Shown piece after piece: positions 1 to 5,104 of a DNA stretch of 10,590 nucleotides; the first letter of the stretch is position 1; each line of letters opens with the position of its first letter. The notes beneath the pieces are model-generated. The model was not told where the DNA came from. It saw only the letters and a list, made by a program, of their open reading frames with translations, and made no database searches. The stretch spans positions 598,025 to 608,614 of the forward strand of contig MU646462.1 in assembly GCA_026770585.1 (NCBI GenBank). Reading direction: 5' to 3'. The DNA comes from Baffinella frigidus. Its lineage: Eukaryota > Cryptophyceae > Cryptomonadales > Baffinellaceae. Both the position numbers and the translations under genes were made by a program.

Positions 1-21
1 GGGGGGGGGGGGGGGGGGGGG
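1..21. repeat. Poly-G run at the window edge
   Basis: The first 21 bases are all G. A homopolymer exactly at the edge suggests a contig end or sequencing artefact (for example no-signal poly-G), though a real G tract cannot be excluded. Confidence 0.85.
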
Positions 22-71
22 TCGCCACCCATACCATAGCACACAGCACTGAGCCGCGTCCGTGGAAGCAG

Positions 72-101
72 GGGGTTTTGGAGCGGCGCGGAGAACTCCG
101 T
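72..101 (+). pseudogene. Remnant of an HA linker exon (copy A)
   Basis: After an acceptor-like GCAG the sequence reads GVLERRGELR, matching the first half of the intact linker exons at 4799 and 9623 (KLEQCGELR, NMERRGDLR). The second half, DRKARLLE plus the GTGC donor, is missing: from about 102 the sequence switches to a segment also found at 9441-9480. The upstream 40 bases resemble the intron end before the other linkers (CAGCACACAGC...TGAGCCGCGT...GCAG). I read this as an exon truncated by recombination or insertion. It could not be spliced into a normal repeat. Confidence 0.55.
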
Positions 102-109
102 CAGTGCCA

Positions 110-150
110 GCACAGACTGGGATCAACCAACAGCCATGGGCGACGCTGGG
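110..150 (+). repeat. Dispersed repeat shared with 9441-9480
   Basis: This segment (GCACAGACTGGGA, then CCAACAGCCATGGGCGACGC) recurs nearly identically at 9441-9480. A related GATT(A/G)GCCAACAGC motif occurs near 4431 and 167. It contains an ATG in a reasonable context (GCCATGGGC), but no conserved reading frame follows, so I treat it as repeat DNA. Confidence 0.7.
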
Positions 151-220
151 AGTGCCAGCGAAACCGGAGATTGGCCAACAGCTGTGTGCGAAATGTTTTT
201 GTTTTCGTCACCCGTACCAC

Positions 221-300
221 CCACACAGCGGACTTGGACGGGATTTCGAATAACCCCTCAGCGATGACCCTACGGTAGGCAATCCGTAGAGACATAGGGG
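221..300 (+). repeat. Intron module repeat, copy A (CACACAGCGG...CCCTACGGTAGGCAA)
   Basis: The stretch running from CCCACACAGCGG through GGGATTTC, GAATAACCC, GACCCTACGGTAGGCAAT and GACATAGGGG is homologous to 5008-5097 and 9825-9920. In the other copies it lies a fixed distance inside the intron after a linker exon. The centre TACGGTA-ggcaa-TACCGTA can form a 7-bp stem; this copy has lost one base of the right arm (AATCCGTAG). Confidence 0.7.
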
Positions 301-370
301 GGGTTCCTACTGATAAGGTGACGGAAATTCGGGCACCGAGTCCCTGAAAATCTCTTCGTACCCCCCTGTG

Positions 371-430
371 TGGCAAGCCCTGAATCGCAAAACAGGAGAA
401 CGCCGCTAAGCGGGAGCGGGCGCTGACGAC
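371..430 (+). pseudogene. Broken duplicate of the basic coiled-coil segment
   Basis: This is a near copy of 498-554, about 124 bp upstream. The shared part includes ACAGGAGAACG(C/A)CGCTAAG and CGGGAGCGGGCGCTGA. In the frame that gives KQENAAKRERAL here, an in-frame TGA lies just before the conserved part, and the copy diverges after GCGCTGACG. It is best read as a tandem duplication of exon sequence that is no longer coding. Confidence 0.55.
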
Positions 431-465
431 TTTGGTAGCAGGCTTTTCGTTCCTTCACACGCAGG

Positions 466-594
466 CCACATCCGCACGGTTTGGTGCGCTGGCTGGTACG
501 TAAGCCCCGAACCACCAAACAGGAGAACGACGCTAAGCGGGAGCGGGCGCTGAAGCGGGCGAGAGAGGAGATCAAGATCCGGAATGAGAAGGAG
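466..594 (+). CDS. Possible exon coding a basic coiled-coil segment
   Basis: An acceptor-like CACACGCAG ends at 464, and the following frame stays open. It includes KQENDAKRERALKRAREE followed by IKIRNEKE, a strongly charged, helix-prone stretch like the Lys/Glu-rich lead before core 3 at 8812. No enzyme motif is visible. The right edge is a problem: at 595 the sequence changes directly into the pre-linker intron motif (CACCATAGCACACAGCTGA) without a GT donor, and linker B at 633 is in another frame. The piece may therefore be a chimeric or orphaned exon. Antisense open frames here are shadows. Confidence 0.35.
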
Positions 595-632
595 CACCAT
601 AGCACACAGCTGATCCGCGACCCTGGAAGCAG

Positions 633-689
633 AGGTATTTGCAGAAGCTCGGACTACTCCGCGAGGACCGGAAGGCGCGCCTCCTCGAG
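633..689 (+). CDS. HA-repeat linker exon B (57 bp)
   Basis: The exon is preceded by GAAGCAG and followed by GTGCCC. It has 19 codons and starts and ends in phase 0; the peptide is RYLQKLGLLREDRKARLLE. Helicase-Associated repeats have a conserved end of the form QR..Y..GKL...R...LE.IGF. A core exon ending WCNKQ joined to this exon and then to one starting IGF rebuilds that pattern exactly. Two other exons in the window (4799, 9623) have the same length, phase and DRKARL ending. Its natural downstream partner is core 1 at 3575, across a 2885-bp intron. HA repeats are thought to bind nucleic acid, but a short linker gives no specific function. Confidence 0.65.
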
Positions 690-692
690 GTG

Positions 693-834
693 CCCACCCA
701 GAAGACTACAGGGACCACTTTTTAGCCGGAATTGGATCCCTTTCTTCCATTTGTGTTGGAAATTGGTCACGTTACCCCGGATATCCGGGGCTAAGTGGGA
801 ACCGTAGCCTCCTGCGTGGTTCTCTCTCTGGCTC
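693..834 (+). repeat. Post-linker intron repeat, copy 1 (with CCCCGGATATCCGGGG palindrome)
   Basis: This block begins three bases inside the intron after linker B and recurs at 1576-1716 and 4859-4976. Only its tail is kept at 9732-9780. Markers are AGAAGACTACAGGGACCAC, GGAATTGGATCC, TTGGTCACGTTA, the 16-bp perfect palindrome at 775-790, and GTGGGAACCGTAGCCTCC. It is the first part of the linker-to-core intron, duplicated together with the exon. Confidence 0.85.
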
Positions 835-842
835 GGTCCGCG

Positions 843-866
843 GACCGGAAGGCGCGCCTCCTCGAG
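843..866 (+). pseudogene. Partial linker-exon copy with donor (DRKARLLE/GTGC)
   Basis: The last 8 codons of the linker exon (DRKARLLE) followed by GTGCG are repeated 177 bp after the real exon end at 689. They follow a CT-rich stretch (TTCTCTCTCTGGCTCGGTC) but lack the first 11 codons. A shorter, more decayed copy of the same boundary sits near 1461-1475 (CGTCTCCGCGAG then GTGCG). It could act as a decoy 5' splice site or be inert duplication debris. Confidence 0.6.
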
Positions 867-1008
867 GTGCGTTCTCTCCCTGTCTAGGTTGACGATTTCG
901 CGAGGGAGTTGACTTTCCAAACCCAATTAATAAATCCATTGTGTGAGACAAAGTCAGGGAGACTCAGAAGACTACTGTAGGGTCCTAGGGGGGTCCTAGG
1001 GGGGGGCG

Positions 1009-1031
1009 ATTTTTTATGAGCGAGGTACCCC
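1009..1031 (+). repeat. Single arm of the GCTCATAAGAAAC palindrome family
   Basis: The sequence TTTTTATGAGCGAGGTACCC, preceded by GGTCCTAGGGGGG, equals one end of the palindromic elements at 6313-6419 and 6491-6600. No matching opposite arm lies nearby, so this is a solo or truncated copy. The remaining DNA from 867 to 1160 shows no gene. It holds a GTTGACT at 908 and a GTCACGTGAC palindrome at 1103-1112. Confidence 0.65.
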
Positions 1032-1160
1032 TGAGCCAGATCGTGTCCCGAATTGCCATACACGGCGAGTGTGCCCTACCTTTCTCTCCCGAACCACGCC
1101 AGGTCACGTGACGTCGATGTTTCATTTTTACTACACGATCTTCAAGCAAAATTGATCCTA

Positions 1161-1363
1161 GAGCCAATCTGGTAGGACTTGGCCAGAGCGAACTTCGAAG
1201 TTGCGAGATTGCGAACTTCTAGATGGACCGTAATTATTAGTCAACACCGATTTGTACTGCAAAATTTGAATTTAAAACACTACATGTCCAAAAGAGTCCA
1301 TCTAGAAGTTCGCAATCTCGCTAGTTCGAAGTTCGCTCTGGCCAAGTCCTACCAGATTAGCTC
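1161..1363. mobile_element. TA-flanked foldback element, family 1, copy 1
   Basis: Arms at 1161-1228 and 1296-1363 (68 bp each) are inverted repeats with only a few mismatches around a 67-nt AT-rich loop. The ends read GAGCCAATCTGGTAGGACTT and its near reverse complement, with TA directly outside both ends (1159-1160 and 1364-1365). The element at 3138-3321 has the same ends and the same TA flanks. This suits a non-autonomous MITE moved by a Tc1/mariner-type transposase, which duplicates TA; the transposase itself is not in the window. Confidence 0.8.
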
Positions 1364-1366
1364 TAC

Positions 1367-1400
1367 CCGGGAAACCCCACCACGTGGTGGAGTTTCCCGG
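1367..1400. repeat. 34-bp near-perfect palindrome centred on CACGTG
   Basis: The halves CCGGGAAAC(C/T)CCACCAC are reverse complements with one mismatched pair around CACGTG. It starts four bases after the right end of the foldback element at 1161-1363. CACGTG is a common transcription-factor core (G-box/E-box), but no promoter is evident here. Confidence 0.75.
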
Positions 1401-1525
1401 CTTCCCCCCAAAGTGCGCCTTTCCTCCCAGGCTGGGTCCTGAGACGGTCCCGGTTCTGCCTCGTCTCCGCGAGGTGCGTTCTCTCTCTCCACGCAAGAGT
1501 GTAGAGCTGACTGGCGTACAAGGAG

Positions 1526-1547
1526 AAATAGTCAGATCTGACTATTT
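1526..1547. repeat. 22-bp perfect palindrome (AAATAGTCAGA/TCTGACTATTT)
   Basis: This exact self-complementary sequence is centred on AGATCT and followed by more T residues. It could form a small cruciform. It resembles a bacterial terminator in shape only; the context is a eukaryotic intron. Confidence 0.7.
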
Positions 1548-1575
1548 TTTAAGTTCATAAGTGGACATTACCCTT

Positions 1576-1716
1576 CCCACTCAGAAGACTACAGGGACCA
1601 CTTTCGAGCCGGAATTGGATCCTTTTCTTCAATGTGTACTGGAAATTGGTCACGTTACCCCGGATATCCGGGGCGGGGTGGGAACCGTAGCCTCCTTAGT
1701 GGTTCTCTCTCTGGCT
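1576..1716 (+). repeat. Post-linker intron repeat, copy 2
   Basis: This copy of the 693-834 block contains the same CCCCGGATATCCGGGG palindrome (1658-1673) and the CTCTCTCTGGCT end, but no linker exon sits in front of it. The linker-intron unit therefore seems to have been duplicated internally, with the exon part lost or reduced to the remnant near 1461-1475. Confidence 0.85.
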
Positions 1717-1816
1717 ACGAAGTTTATATTTGTTTAAAGTTGATGTATATTCAATAGAACAGACATCAGAAAGTAAATTATTTAATTGACTTTGCATTTC
1801 AATCACATTATAATTA
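1717..1816. other. AT-rich island without a recognised feature
   Basis: About 100 bp are clearly richer in A and T than the surroundings (TTTATATTTGTTTAAAG, AAATTATTTAATTGACTTTG, CACATTATAATTA). It sits between two pieces of intron repeat. I see neither inverted ends nor a gene; it may be a small insertion of different origin. Confidence 0.4.
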
Positions 1817-1875
1817 CCCGGTTCTCGGTCCGGAAACGGTCCCGGTTCTGCCCCCCGTTGCCCCGCATGCCACCA

Positions 1876-2024
1876 CAGCACCCTTTTTAAATGTCGCCTT
1901 CAGGCATTTTGTATGGAGTTGGTCACGTGGCTCCACGGAAAGCGTGCAGCCACGTGACCAAACACATGAAAATTACTACTCAATGATTACTTGTACAGCT
2001 CTTCGGGTTTTAAAAAGGGTGTGG
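1876..2024. repeat. TTGGTCACGTGGCT hairpin repeat, copy 1 (empty TA site at 1994)
   Basis: This copy and the one starting at 3016 share CAGCACCCTTTTT at the left and GGGTTTTAAA at the right. The central hairpin at 1919-1961 has 14-bp outer arms (TTGGTCACGTGGCT), one mismatch, then four more pairs around GAAAG. At the position where the 3016 copy carries a 184-bp foldback element, this copy has only a single TA (1994-1995). Confidence 0.8.
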
Positions 2025-2046
2025 GCACCGCGCCAGCCACTCCGGC

Positions 2047-2204
2047 CTTGCTCGGATAGCGAGGGGGCAAATGGATCGGGTATTTATTGGCTTCAGCTCC
2101 CATCGGGAGCTGAAGCCCAGTACAAACTGGATGCGACTGGTACCAATTTTTGAAATCGTACCCGAATTGAAAAGATCCGGTTACCCCCTCGCTATCCGAC
2201 CAAG
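2047..2204. mobile_element. Nested foldback element
   Basis: Outer arms at 2047-2077 and 2174-2204 are inverted (CTTG(C/G)TCGGATAGCGAGGG). Inside is a perfect 13-bp hairpin with a 3-nt loop (2089-2117, GGCTTCAGCTCCC/GGGAGCTGAAGCC). No coding frame looks real. It is part of the extra DNA that the 2.9-kb intron carries compared with 9680-10255. Confidence 0.65.
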
Positions 2205-2228
2205 GTCTGCTCCCCGTTGCTCCGCAAG

Positions 2229-2361
2229 TCTTCTCCAGGCTGGAAGAGGGGGTATTTTAAATGTGTGGATGTTGAATTTAGTACCAGTCACGGGCAGGCT
2301 TGGTCACGTTGCTCCCATATATATACGGGAGGAACGTGACCAAACGCGACCTTTGCGCAAG
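2229..2361. mobile_element. 133-bp insertion flanked by CGCAAG
   Basis: The reference intron has a single CGCAAG (9985-9990) followed by (G/T)TGGCGTGTTGG. Here CGCAAG occurs at 2223-2228 and again at 2356-2361, with the inserted segment in between. The insert has a GAGGGGGTATTTTAAATG part, shared with 5270-5292, and a hairpin at 2300-2343 (TTGGTCACGTT...AACGTGACCAA). A third paralogous intron carries a shorter insert at the same site (5169-5207), including GGTCACGTGACC. The 6-bp repeat may be a target-site duplication. Confidence 0.6.
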
Positions 2362-2420
2362 GTGGCGTGTTGGTACCGCGACACTGGGAAATCAACCTAG
2401 CTGTCGACTTGGTGACACTA

Positions 2421-2579
2421 CACTCCGAGCCAGAACATTTCGCCTAAGTCAACTCCCCCTGAAAACCACACCCTTAAGTCAAATGCCGGTTCCCAGAGCC
2501 GGTCCATCTAAACGAAATGGCAACTTACTGCCGAGGATCAGGTTTGTTGACTCAAGGTAAAATATCCTGGCTGGCAGTG
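2421..2579. mobile_element. 159-bp MITE with CACTSC... ends and CACTA target duplication
   Basis: The left end (2421-2454, CACTCCGAGCCAG...AGTCAAC) and the right end (2546-2579, GTTGACT...CTGGCTGGCAGTG) are imperfect inverted repeats of about 34 bp with roughly three quarters of positions matching. CACTA lies directly outside both ends (2416-2420 and 2580-2584). Two paralogous introns have one CACTA followed by GCCCTG and no insert (5359-5363 and 10045-10049). It is non-autonomous, and the transposase type is unknown. Related ends occur at 3378-3410 (right-end type) and 2809-2852 (left end, inverted). Confidence 0.75.
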
Positions 2580-2622
2580 CACTAGCCCTGCGTCTGGAGG
2601 GCAGCGGTCACACGCCGGCAGC

Positions 2623-2794
2623 ACCACACGAGGCTACCCATGCGAACAGAATAAAAGGGTCTTTTAAAGTTTTGTGGGGACATGATCACGTTTCCGCCCG
2701 CTGAGCGGTCGGTCGGTTACCTTATCCGTGATCATTTCCCCGCAAAACTTTAAAAGTCCCTTTGATTCTGTTCGCATGGGTAGCCTCGTGTGGT
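2623..2794. mobile_element. Foldback element with 68-bp arms
   Basis: Arms at 2623-2690 and 2727-2794 pair with about five mismatches (ACCACACGAGGCTACCCATG at the outer end, TGATCACG at the inner end) around a 36-nt GC-rich loop. It lies inside the 44-bp inverted pair 2421-2464/2809-2852, so the whole 2421-2852 block could fold as one long nested hairpin. It is absent from the 9680-10255 reference intron. No gene inside. Confidence 0.75.
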
Positions 2795-2808
2795 AACGTG
2801 CCAGATTC

Positions 2809-2852
2809 TTTCAGGGGGAGTTGACTTAGGCGAAATGTTCTGACTCCGAGTG
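2809..2852 (-). repeat. Inverted copy of the left end of the 2421 element
   Basis: These 44 bases are the reverse complement of 2421-2464 with very few differences (AGGGGGAGTTGACTTAGGCG). The rest of the element is missing on this side. Downstream, 2858-2905 repeats the word CTATCGC three times. Confidence 0.75.
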
Positions 2853-2960
2853 AACGGTCTATCGCGAGGCTATCGCTGGTAGTCAGTCTATCGCTAGTGG
2901 CCAGGTGTCAGATTCCACTGGTGCCAGTCCTGCCCGTTATAGGTTGCTTCCTGGTACAAA

Positions 2961-3001
2961 CCTTGCCCGGTTCAGTCAACTGAGTTGCGCGGGCCCGCCT
3001 C
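2961..3001 (+). repeat. Pre-core motif, distal copy
   Basis: The sequence reads TTGCCCGGTTCAGTCAACTG then AGTTGCGCGGGCCCGCCTC. The same block stands directly before the CT tract at 5734-5771 and 10122-10162. Here the hairpin repeat and MITE (3016-3353) separate it from the CT tract, and a second, altered copy is adjacent to the tract at 3400-3431. Confidence 0.75.
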
Positions 3002-3015
3002 CAACACGAGGCTGC

Positions 3016-3137
3016 CCCAGCACCCTTTTTCAATGTCGATTATAGGCGTGGTGTATGGACTTGGTCACGTGGCTACACGGAAAGCGTGTAGCCACGTGAC
3101 CAAACGTATGAAACTTACCACGCATGCCTCACTTGTA
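3016..3137. repeat. TTGGTCACGTGGCT hairpin repeat, copy 2
   Basis: This copy has a perfect 19-bp stem with a 5-nt GAAAG loop at 3061-3103. Where copy 1 has a mismatched C-C pair, this copy has an A-T pair. The repeat is interrupted after TA at 3136-3137 by a foldback element and resumes at 3324 (CCGCTCCCTGGGTTTTAAAG). Confidence 0.85.
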
Positions 3138-3321
3138 GAGCCATTCCGGTAGGACTTGTCGCGTTTTCGACTTCGAGATTTCAAGATTTCAGACTTCAAA
3201 AAGGTTTTAAAGGGCGTAAAACGTTTTAAAATACACCGTTTCAAATCTCATGGTAGAAATGAAGTCTCGAAGTCTCGAAGTCTTGAAATCGAAAACGCGA
3301 CAAGTCCTACCGGAATAGCTC
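3138..3321. mobile_element. TA-flanked foldback element, family 1, copy 2
   Basis: Arms of roughly 60 bp pair imperfectly (left from 3138, right ending 3321). The ends, GAGCCATTCCGGTAGGACTT and its near complement, match the element at 1161-1363. TA stands at both edges (3136-3137 and 3322-3323). The paralogous hairpin repeat at 1876-2024 shows the unoccupied site with a single TA, so the insertion and TA duplication can be read directly from the window. Confidence 0.88.
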
Positions 3322-3399
3322 TACCGCTCCCTGGGTTTTAAAGTAGGTGCTGGATCTGCCTCGTGTGGCTCAGCTTTGTTGACTTAAGGTAAAACATCC

Positions 3400-3431
3400 T
3401 GGCTGGCAGTCTACTAAGTTGCTCGGGCCCG
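3400..3431 (+). repeat. Pre-core motif adjacent to core 1
   Basis: GGCAGTCTACTAAGTTGCTC then GGGCCCGTCTCAC is a diverged copy of the pre-core block found before cores 2 and 4. Its first part overlaps what looks like the right end of a 2421-type element (GTTGACTTAAGG...GGCTGGCAGT, 3378-3410). Confidence 0.6.
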
Positions 3432-3445
3432 TCTCACTCTCTCTC

Positions 3446-3487
<42 letters not shown>

Positions 3488-3570
3488 TCACTCACACGCT
3501 CTCTCTCTCACACACACACTCACTCTCTCTCTCTCTCTCACTCTCACTCTCTCACTCTCTCTCTCTCGAC
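3432..3570 (+). repeat. CT/CA microsatellite ending in the core 1 acceptor
   Basis: (CT)n and (CA)n runs lead directly into CTCGACGCAG and core 1. The tract probably serves as a very long polypyrimidine tract for the 3' splice site. Reading through it yields only Leu-Ser/Thr-His peptides. Confidence 0.9.
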
Positions 3571-3574
3571 GCAG

Positions 3575-3721
3575 ATCGGGTTCGTGTTCAGCCTGTTCGA
3601 GGACGCCTGGGAAAAGTCGTGGGAGGAGCTGCGCTTGCTCTTGGAGGGCAACGGGGGCGTGGCCAACGCCGTGGAGGGCGACGTGGACCGGCCGCAGCTC
3701 GGGACGTGGTGCAACAAGCAG
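3575..3721 (+). CDS. HA-repeat core exon 1 (147 bp)
   Basis: The exon is bounded by GCAG and GT (CAG/GTCTCT) and has 49 codons in phase 0. It starts IGFVFSLFEDAWEKSWEEL and ends DVDRPQLGTWCNKQ, with NGG at about residues 26-28. It fits the Helicase-Associated domain: an aromatic near the start, W...L.EL, a central G/GG, then LGxWxxxQ. HA repeats occur in tandem in many algal proteins and behind some helicases, and are believed to contact nucleic acid; no helicase motor is visible here. Expected partners are linker B upstream (joint LLE/IGF) and linker D downstream (joint NKQ/RKL). It is strikingly GC-rich and non-repetitive between two CT tracts. Protein-level identification is good; whether the gene is alive is unknown. 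Confidence 0.72.
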
Positions 3722-4037
3722 GTCTCTCTCTCGCTTTCGCTCTCGTTCTCGCTCTCGCTCTCGCTTTCGCTCTCGCTCTCGCTCTTTCTCTCTCCTCTCT
3801 CTCTCTCGCTCGCTCTCGCTCTCTCGCCCGCTCTCTCTATCTCGCTCGCTCTCCCTCTCCCTCTCCCTCTCCCTCTCCCTCTCTCTCTCGCTCGATCTCT
3901 CTCGCTTGCTCTCGCTCTCACTCCCCCTCCCTCCCTCTCTTCCTCTTTCTCTCTATCTCCTCTCTCTCCCCCCCTCTCTCTCTCTCCCTCTCTCTCTCTC
4001 CCTCCCTCCCTCTCTCTCTCTCTCGCGCGACAAGCAG
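3722..4037 (+). repeat. CT tract behaving as an introner-like insertion
   Basis: This 316-bp pyrimidine tract begins exactly at the core 1 donor. It is followed by a second copy of the exon end: ACAAGCAG occurs at 3714-3721 and again at 4030-4037, and the next bases (GCGCG) equal those following the undivided CAG in core 4 (10403-10407). The tract thus looks inserted into a continuous core sequence with duplication of the exon edge. Removing it as GT-AG restores NKQ-ARR. Retaining it would change the frame, since 316 is not a multiple of 3. Confidence 0.6.
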
Positions 4038-4061
4038 GCGCGACGACTCTCATCCGCAAGA
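4038..4061 (+). CDS. Possible tail of core exon 1 after the CT intron
   Basis: If splicing uses the AG at 4036-4037, the peptide continues ARRLSSAR, like QVRR after core 3 and QARA after core 4. HA repeats usually have QR or Q.R at this position. The frame meets a TGA at 4070-4072 only if read in the unspliced frame; the spliced frame remains open further. No donor is evident, so this may be a terminal or vestigial piece. Confidence 0.35.
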
Positions 4062-4082
4062 CAGTTGACTGAACCGGGCAGG
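4062..4082 (+). repeat. Post-core motif (inverse of the pre-core motif)
   Basis: CAGTTGACTGAACCGGGCAG plus G is the exact reverse complement of the first 21 bases of the pre-core consensus. A second copy follows core 3 at 9383-9403. With the pre-core copies it forms inverted ends around the CT/core/CT cassette. Confidence 0.75.
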
Positions 4083-4156
4083 CTACGCTTAGATCTGACC
4101 GGAAGCAATCGCAAAAGTCAATTTCGACCAATCCCCCTTAATTTTTGTCAACTTTT

Positions 4157-4188
4157 GGCGGAATGGACGGATTTCCGTCCATTCTGCC
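4157..4188. repeat. Hairpin GGCGGAATGGACGG/CCGTCCATTCTGCC
   Basis: Arms of 14 bp with one mismatch flank a short AT loop. The hairpin is flanked by TGTCAAC and GTTGACT, so the pairing extends loosely outward. Confidence 0.7.
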
Positions 4189-4263
4189 ATCGAGTTGACT
4201 TTTGATTGACAACCACCACGTCTAAAGTGGTTGTGCACGTGGACGGTGATCCGGAAGGGATCT

Positions 4264-4411
4264 CACCAACCCTCACGGCTTGGGCAAACCGACGATTTTT
4301 GATTTCCCGATTTCAAGGGGAATTGGAGCCGTTGAAGTCGGATTCCGACTTCAATCCCCTTGAAATCCCGAATCGAAAATCGTCGATTTGCCCAAGCCGT
4401 GAGGGTTGGTG
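4264..4411. mobile_element. Foldback element with 57-bp arms
   Basis: Arms at 4264-4321 and 4355-4411 pair with few mismatches (outer end CACCAACCCTCACGGCTTGG). The centre holds a second, perfect 10-bp hairpin (4332-4354, TTGAAGTCGG-att-CCGACTTCAA). No clear target duplication is visible. Open frames across it are products of the repeat. Confidence 0.75.
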
Positions 4412-4740
4412 GTTAGTACCAGCCAAACCTGTGATTAGCCAACAGCCCACTTCACTGCCAGGGCGGAGATTTTGTGTTAGTCAACTCACCTGCGAATGTG
4501 TAGTAAAAAAGTACCCATTACGGGTACCTCGTTTCTAAGTTGACAGATTTTGTGGGTGAATTGACTTTAAAAAAATATCCGGCCTGGCACTGCACTTAGC
4601 AGCCATCAGGGGCTTCACGGATACAGTCCATCTAATCGATTTGTACTAGAATCGTATCCATTTGCATTGGATGCTAAACGCATTTCTCCCGGATATCCGG
4701 GGGGGAAGGAACTCGGCCGCTGCTCAGTGGATGGGCGAAA
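4412..4740. other. Intron between core 1 and linker D, unclassified part
   Basis: No gene is seen. It contains GTGATTAGCCAACAGCCCA (related to 110-185 and 9455), a GTACCC-attac-GGGTAC mini-hairpin near 4513-4529, a TTGACTTT...GGCCTGGCACTGCACTTAG stretch (4561-4601) resembling the right end of the 2421-type element, and a truncated TCCCGGATATCCGGG palindrome near 4687. Confidence 0.5.
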
Positions 4741-4798
4741 GGTTTTGTTTTCGTCGCCCGTACCACAGCACACAGCTGAGCCGCGTGCGTGAACGCAG

Positions 4799-4855
4799 AG
4801 GAAATTGGAGCAGTGCGGGGAACTCCGCGCGGACCGGAAGGCGCGTCTCCTCGAG
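4799..4855 (+). CDS. HA-repeat linker exon D (57 bp)
   Basis: The exon is preceded by GAACGCAG and followed by GTGCCC. It has 19 codons in phase 0, reading RKLEQCGELRADRKARLLE, and is homologous to linkers B and E with the invariant part DRKARL. It would join core 1 (WCNKQ) to a core beginning IGF. The next core downstream, at 6119, is decayed, so this module may no longer give a full repeat. The upstream 55 bases (GTTTTCGTCGCCCGTACCAC...GCAG) are shared with the other linker copies. Confidence 0.65.
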
Positions 4856-4858
4856 GTG

Positions 4859-4976
4859 CCCACTCAGAAGACTACAGGGACCACTTTTGAGCCGGAATTG
4901 GATCCCTTTCTTCCATTTGTATTGGAAATTGGTCACGTTACCCCGGATATCCGGGGCTAAGTGGGAACCATAGCCT
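4859..4976 (+). repeat. Post-linker intron repeat, copy 3
   Basis: This copy of 693-834 starts at the same distance after the linker donor and includes the CCCCGGATATCCGGGG palindrome at 4941-4956. It shows that exon and intron were duplicated as one unit. Confidence 0.85.
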
Positions 4977-5104
4977 CGTCTCCTCGAGGTGCTCTATCTC
5001 TCCCACACAGCGGGCTCCGTCGGGATTTCTTGAATAACCCGGAATTGGATGATCCATAGACCCTACGGTAGGCAATACCGTAAGGACATGCAGGTTTCCT
5101 CGAG
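4977..5104 (+). repeat. Intron module with two extra CTCGAG/GTGC boundaries
   Basis: CGTCTCCTCGAG/GTGC at 4977-4992 and TCCTCGAG/GTGC at 5097-5108 repeat the last bases of the linker exon plus its donor. The stretch between them is the CACACAGCGG...CCCTACGGTAGGCAA block with its 7-bp stem at 5064-5082. The intron at 9680 has the same layout (9812 and 9927). Confidence 0.7.

Noticed and set aside
1-21. Telomere or G-quadruplex at the left edge
   Set aside because: A pure G homopolymer exactly at the edge has no telomeric unit and is more likely technical.
110-150. Start codon in GCCATGGGCGACGC as a gene start
   Set aside because: The same sequence at 9441-9480 leads into a different, non-conserved frame; it behaves as a dispersed repeat.
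1526-1547. Possible rho-independent terminator (palindrome plus T run)
   Set aside because: The setting is a eukaryotic intron with no bacterial gene in front; the shape alone is not evidence.
1161-3321. LTR retrotransposon bounded by the two GAGCC elements
   Set aside because: Each copy is a self-contained foldback with its own TA flanks, and no reverse transcriptase or integrase lies between them.
3419-4072. 217-codon open frame across CT tracts and core 1
   Set aside because: Only 3575-3721 has domain character; the rest is Leu-Ser/Thr-His low complexity from microsatellites and fits an intron.
3544-4131. 195-codon minus-strand frame rich in Arg and Glu
   Set aside because: It is the complement of the CT tract; the (RE)n repeats are a reading artefact.
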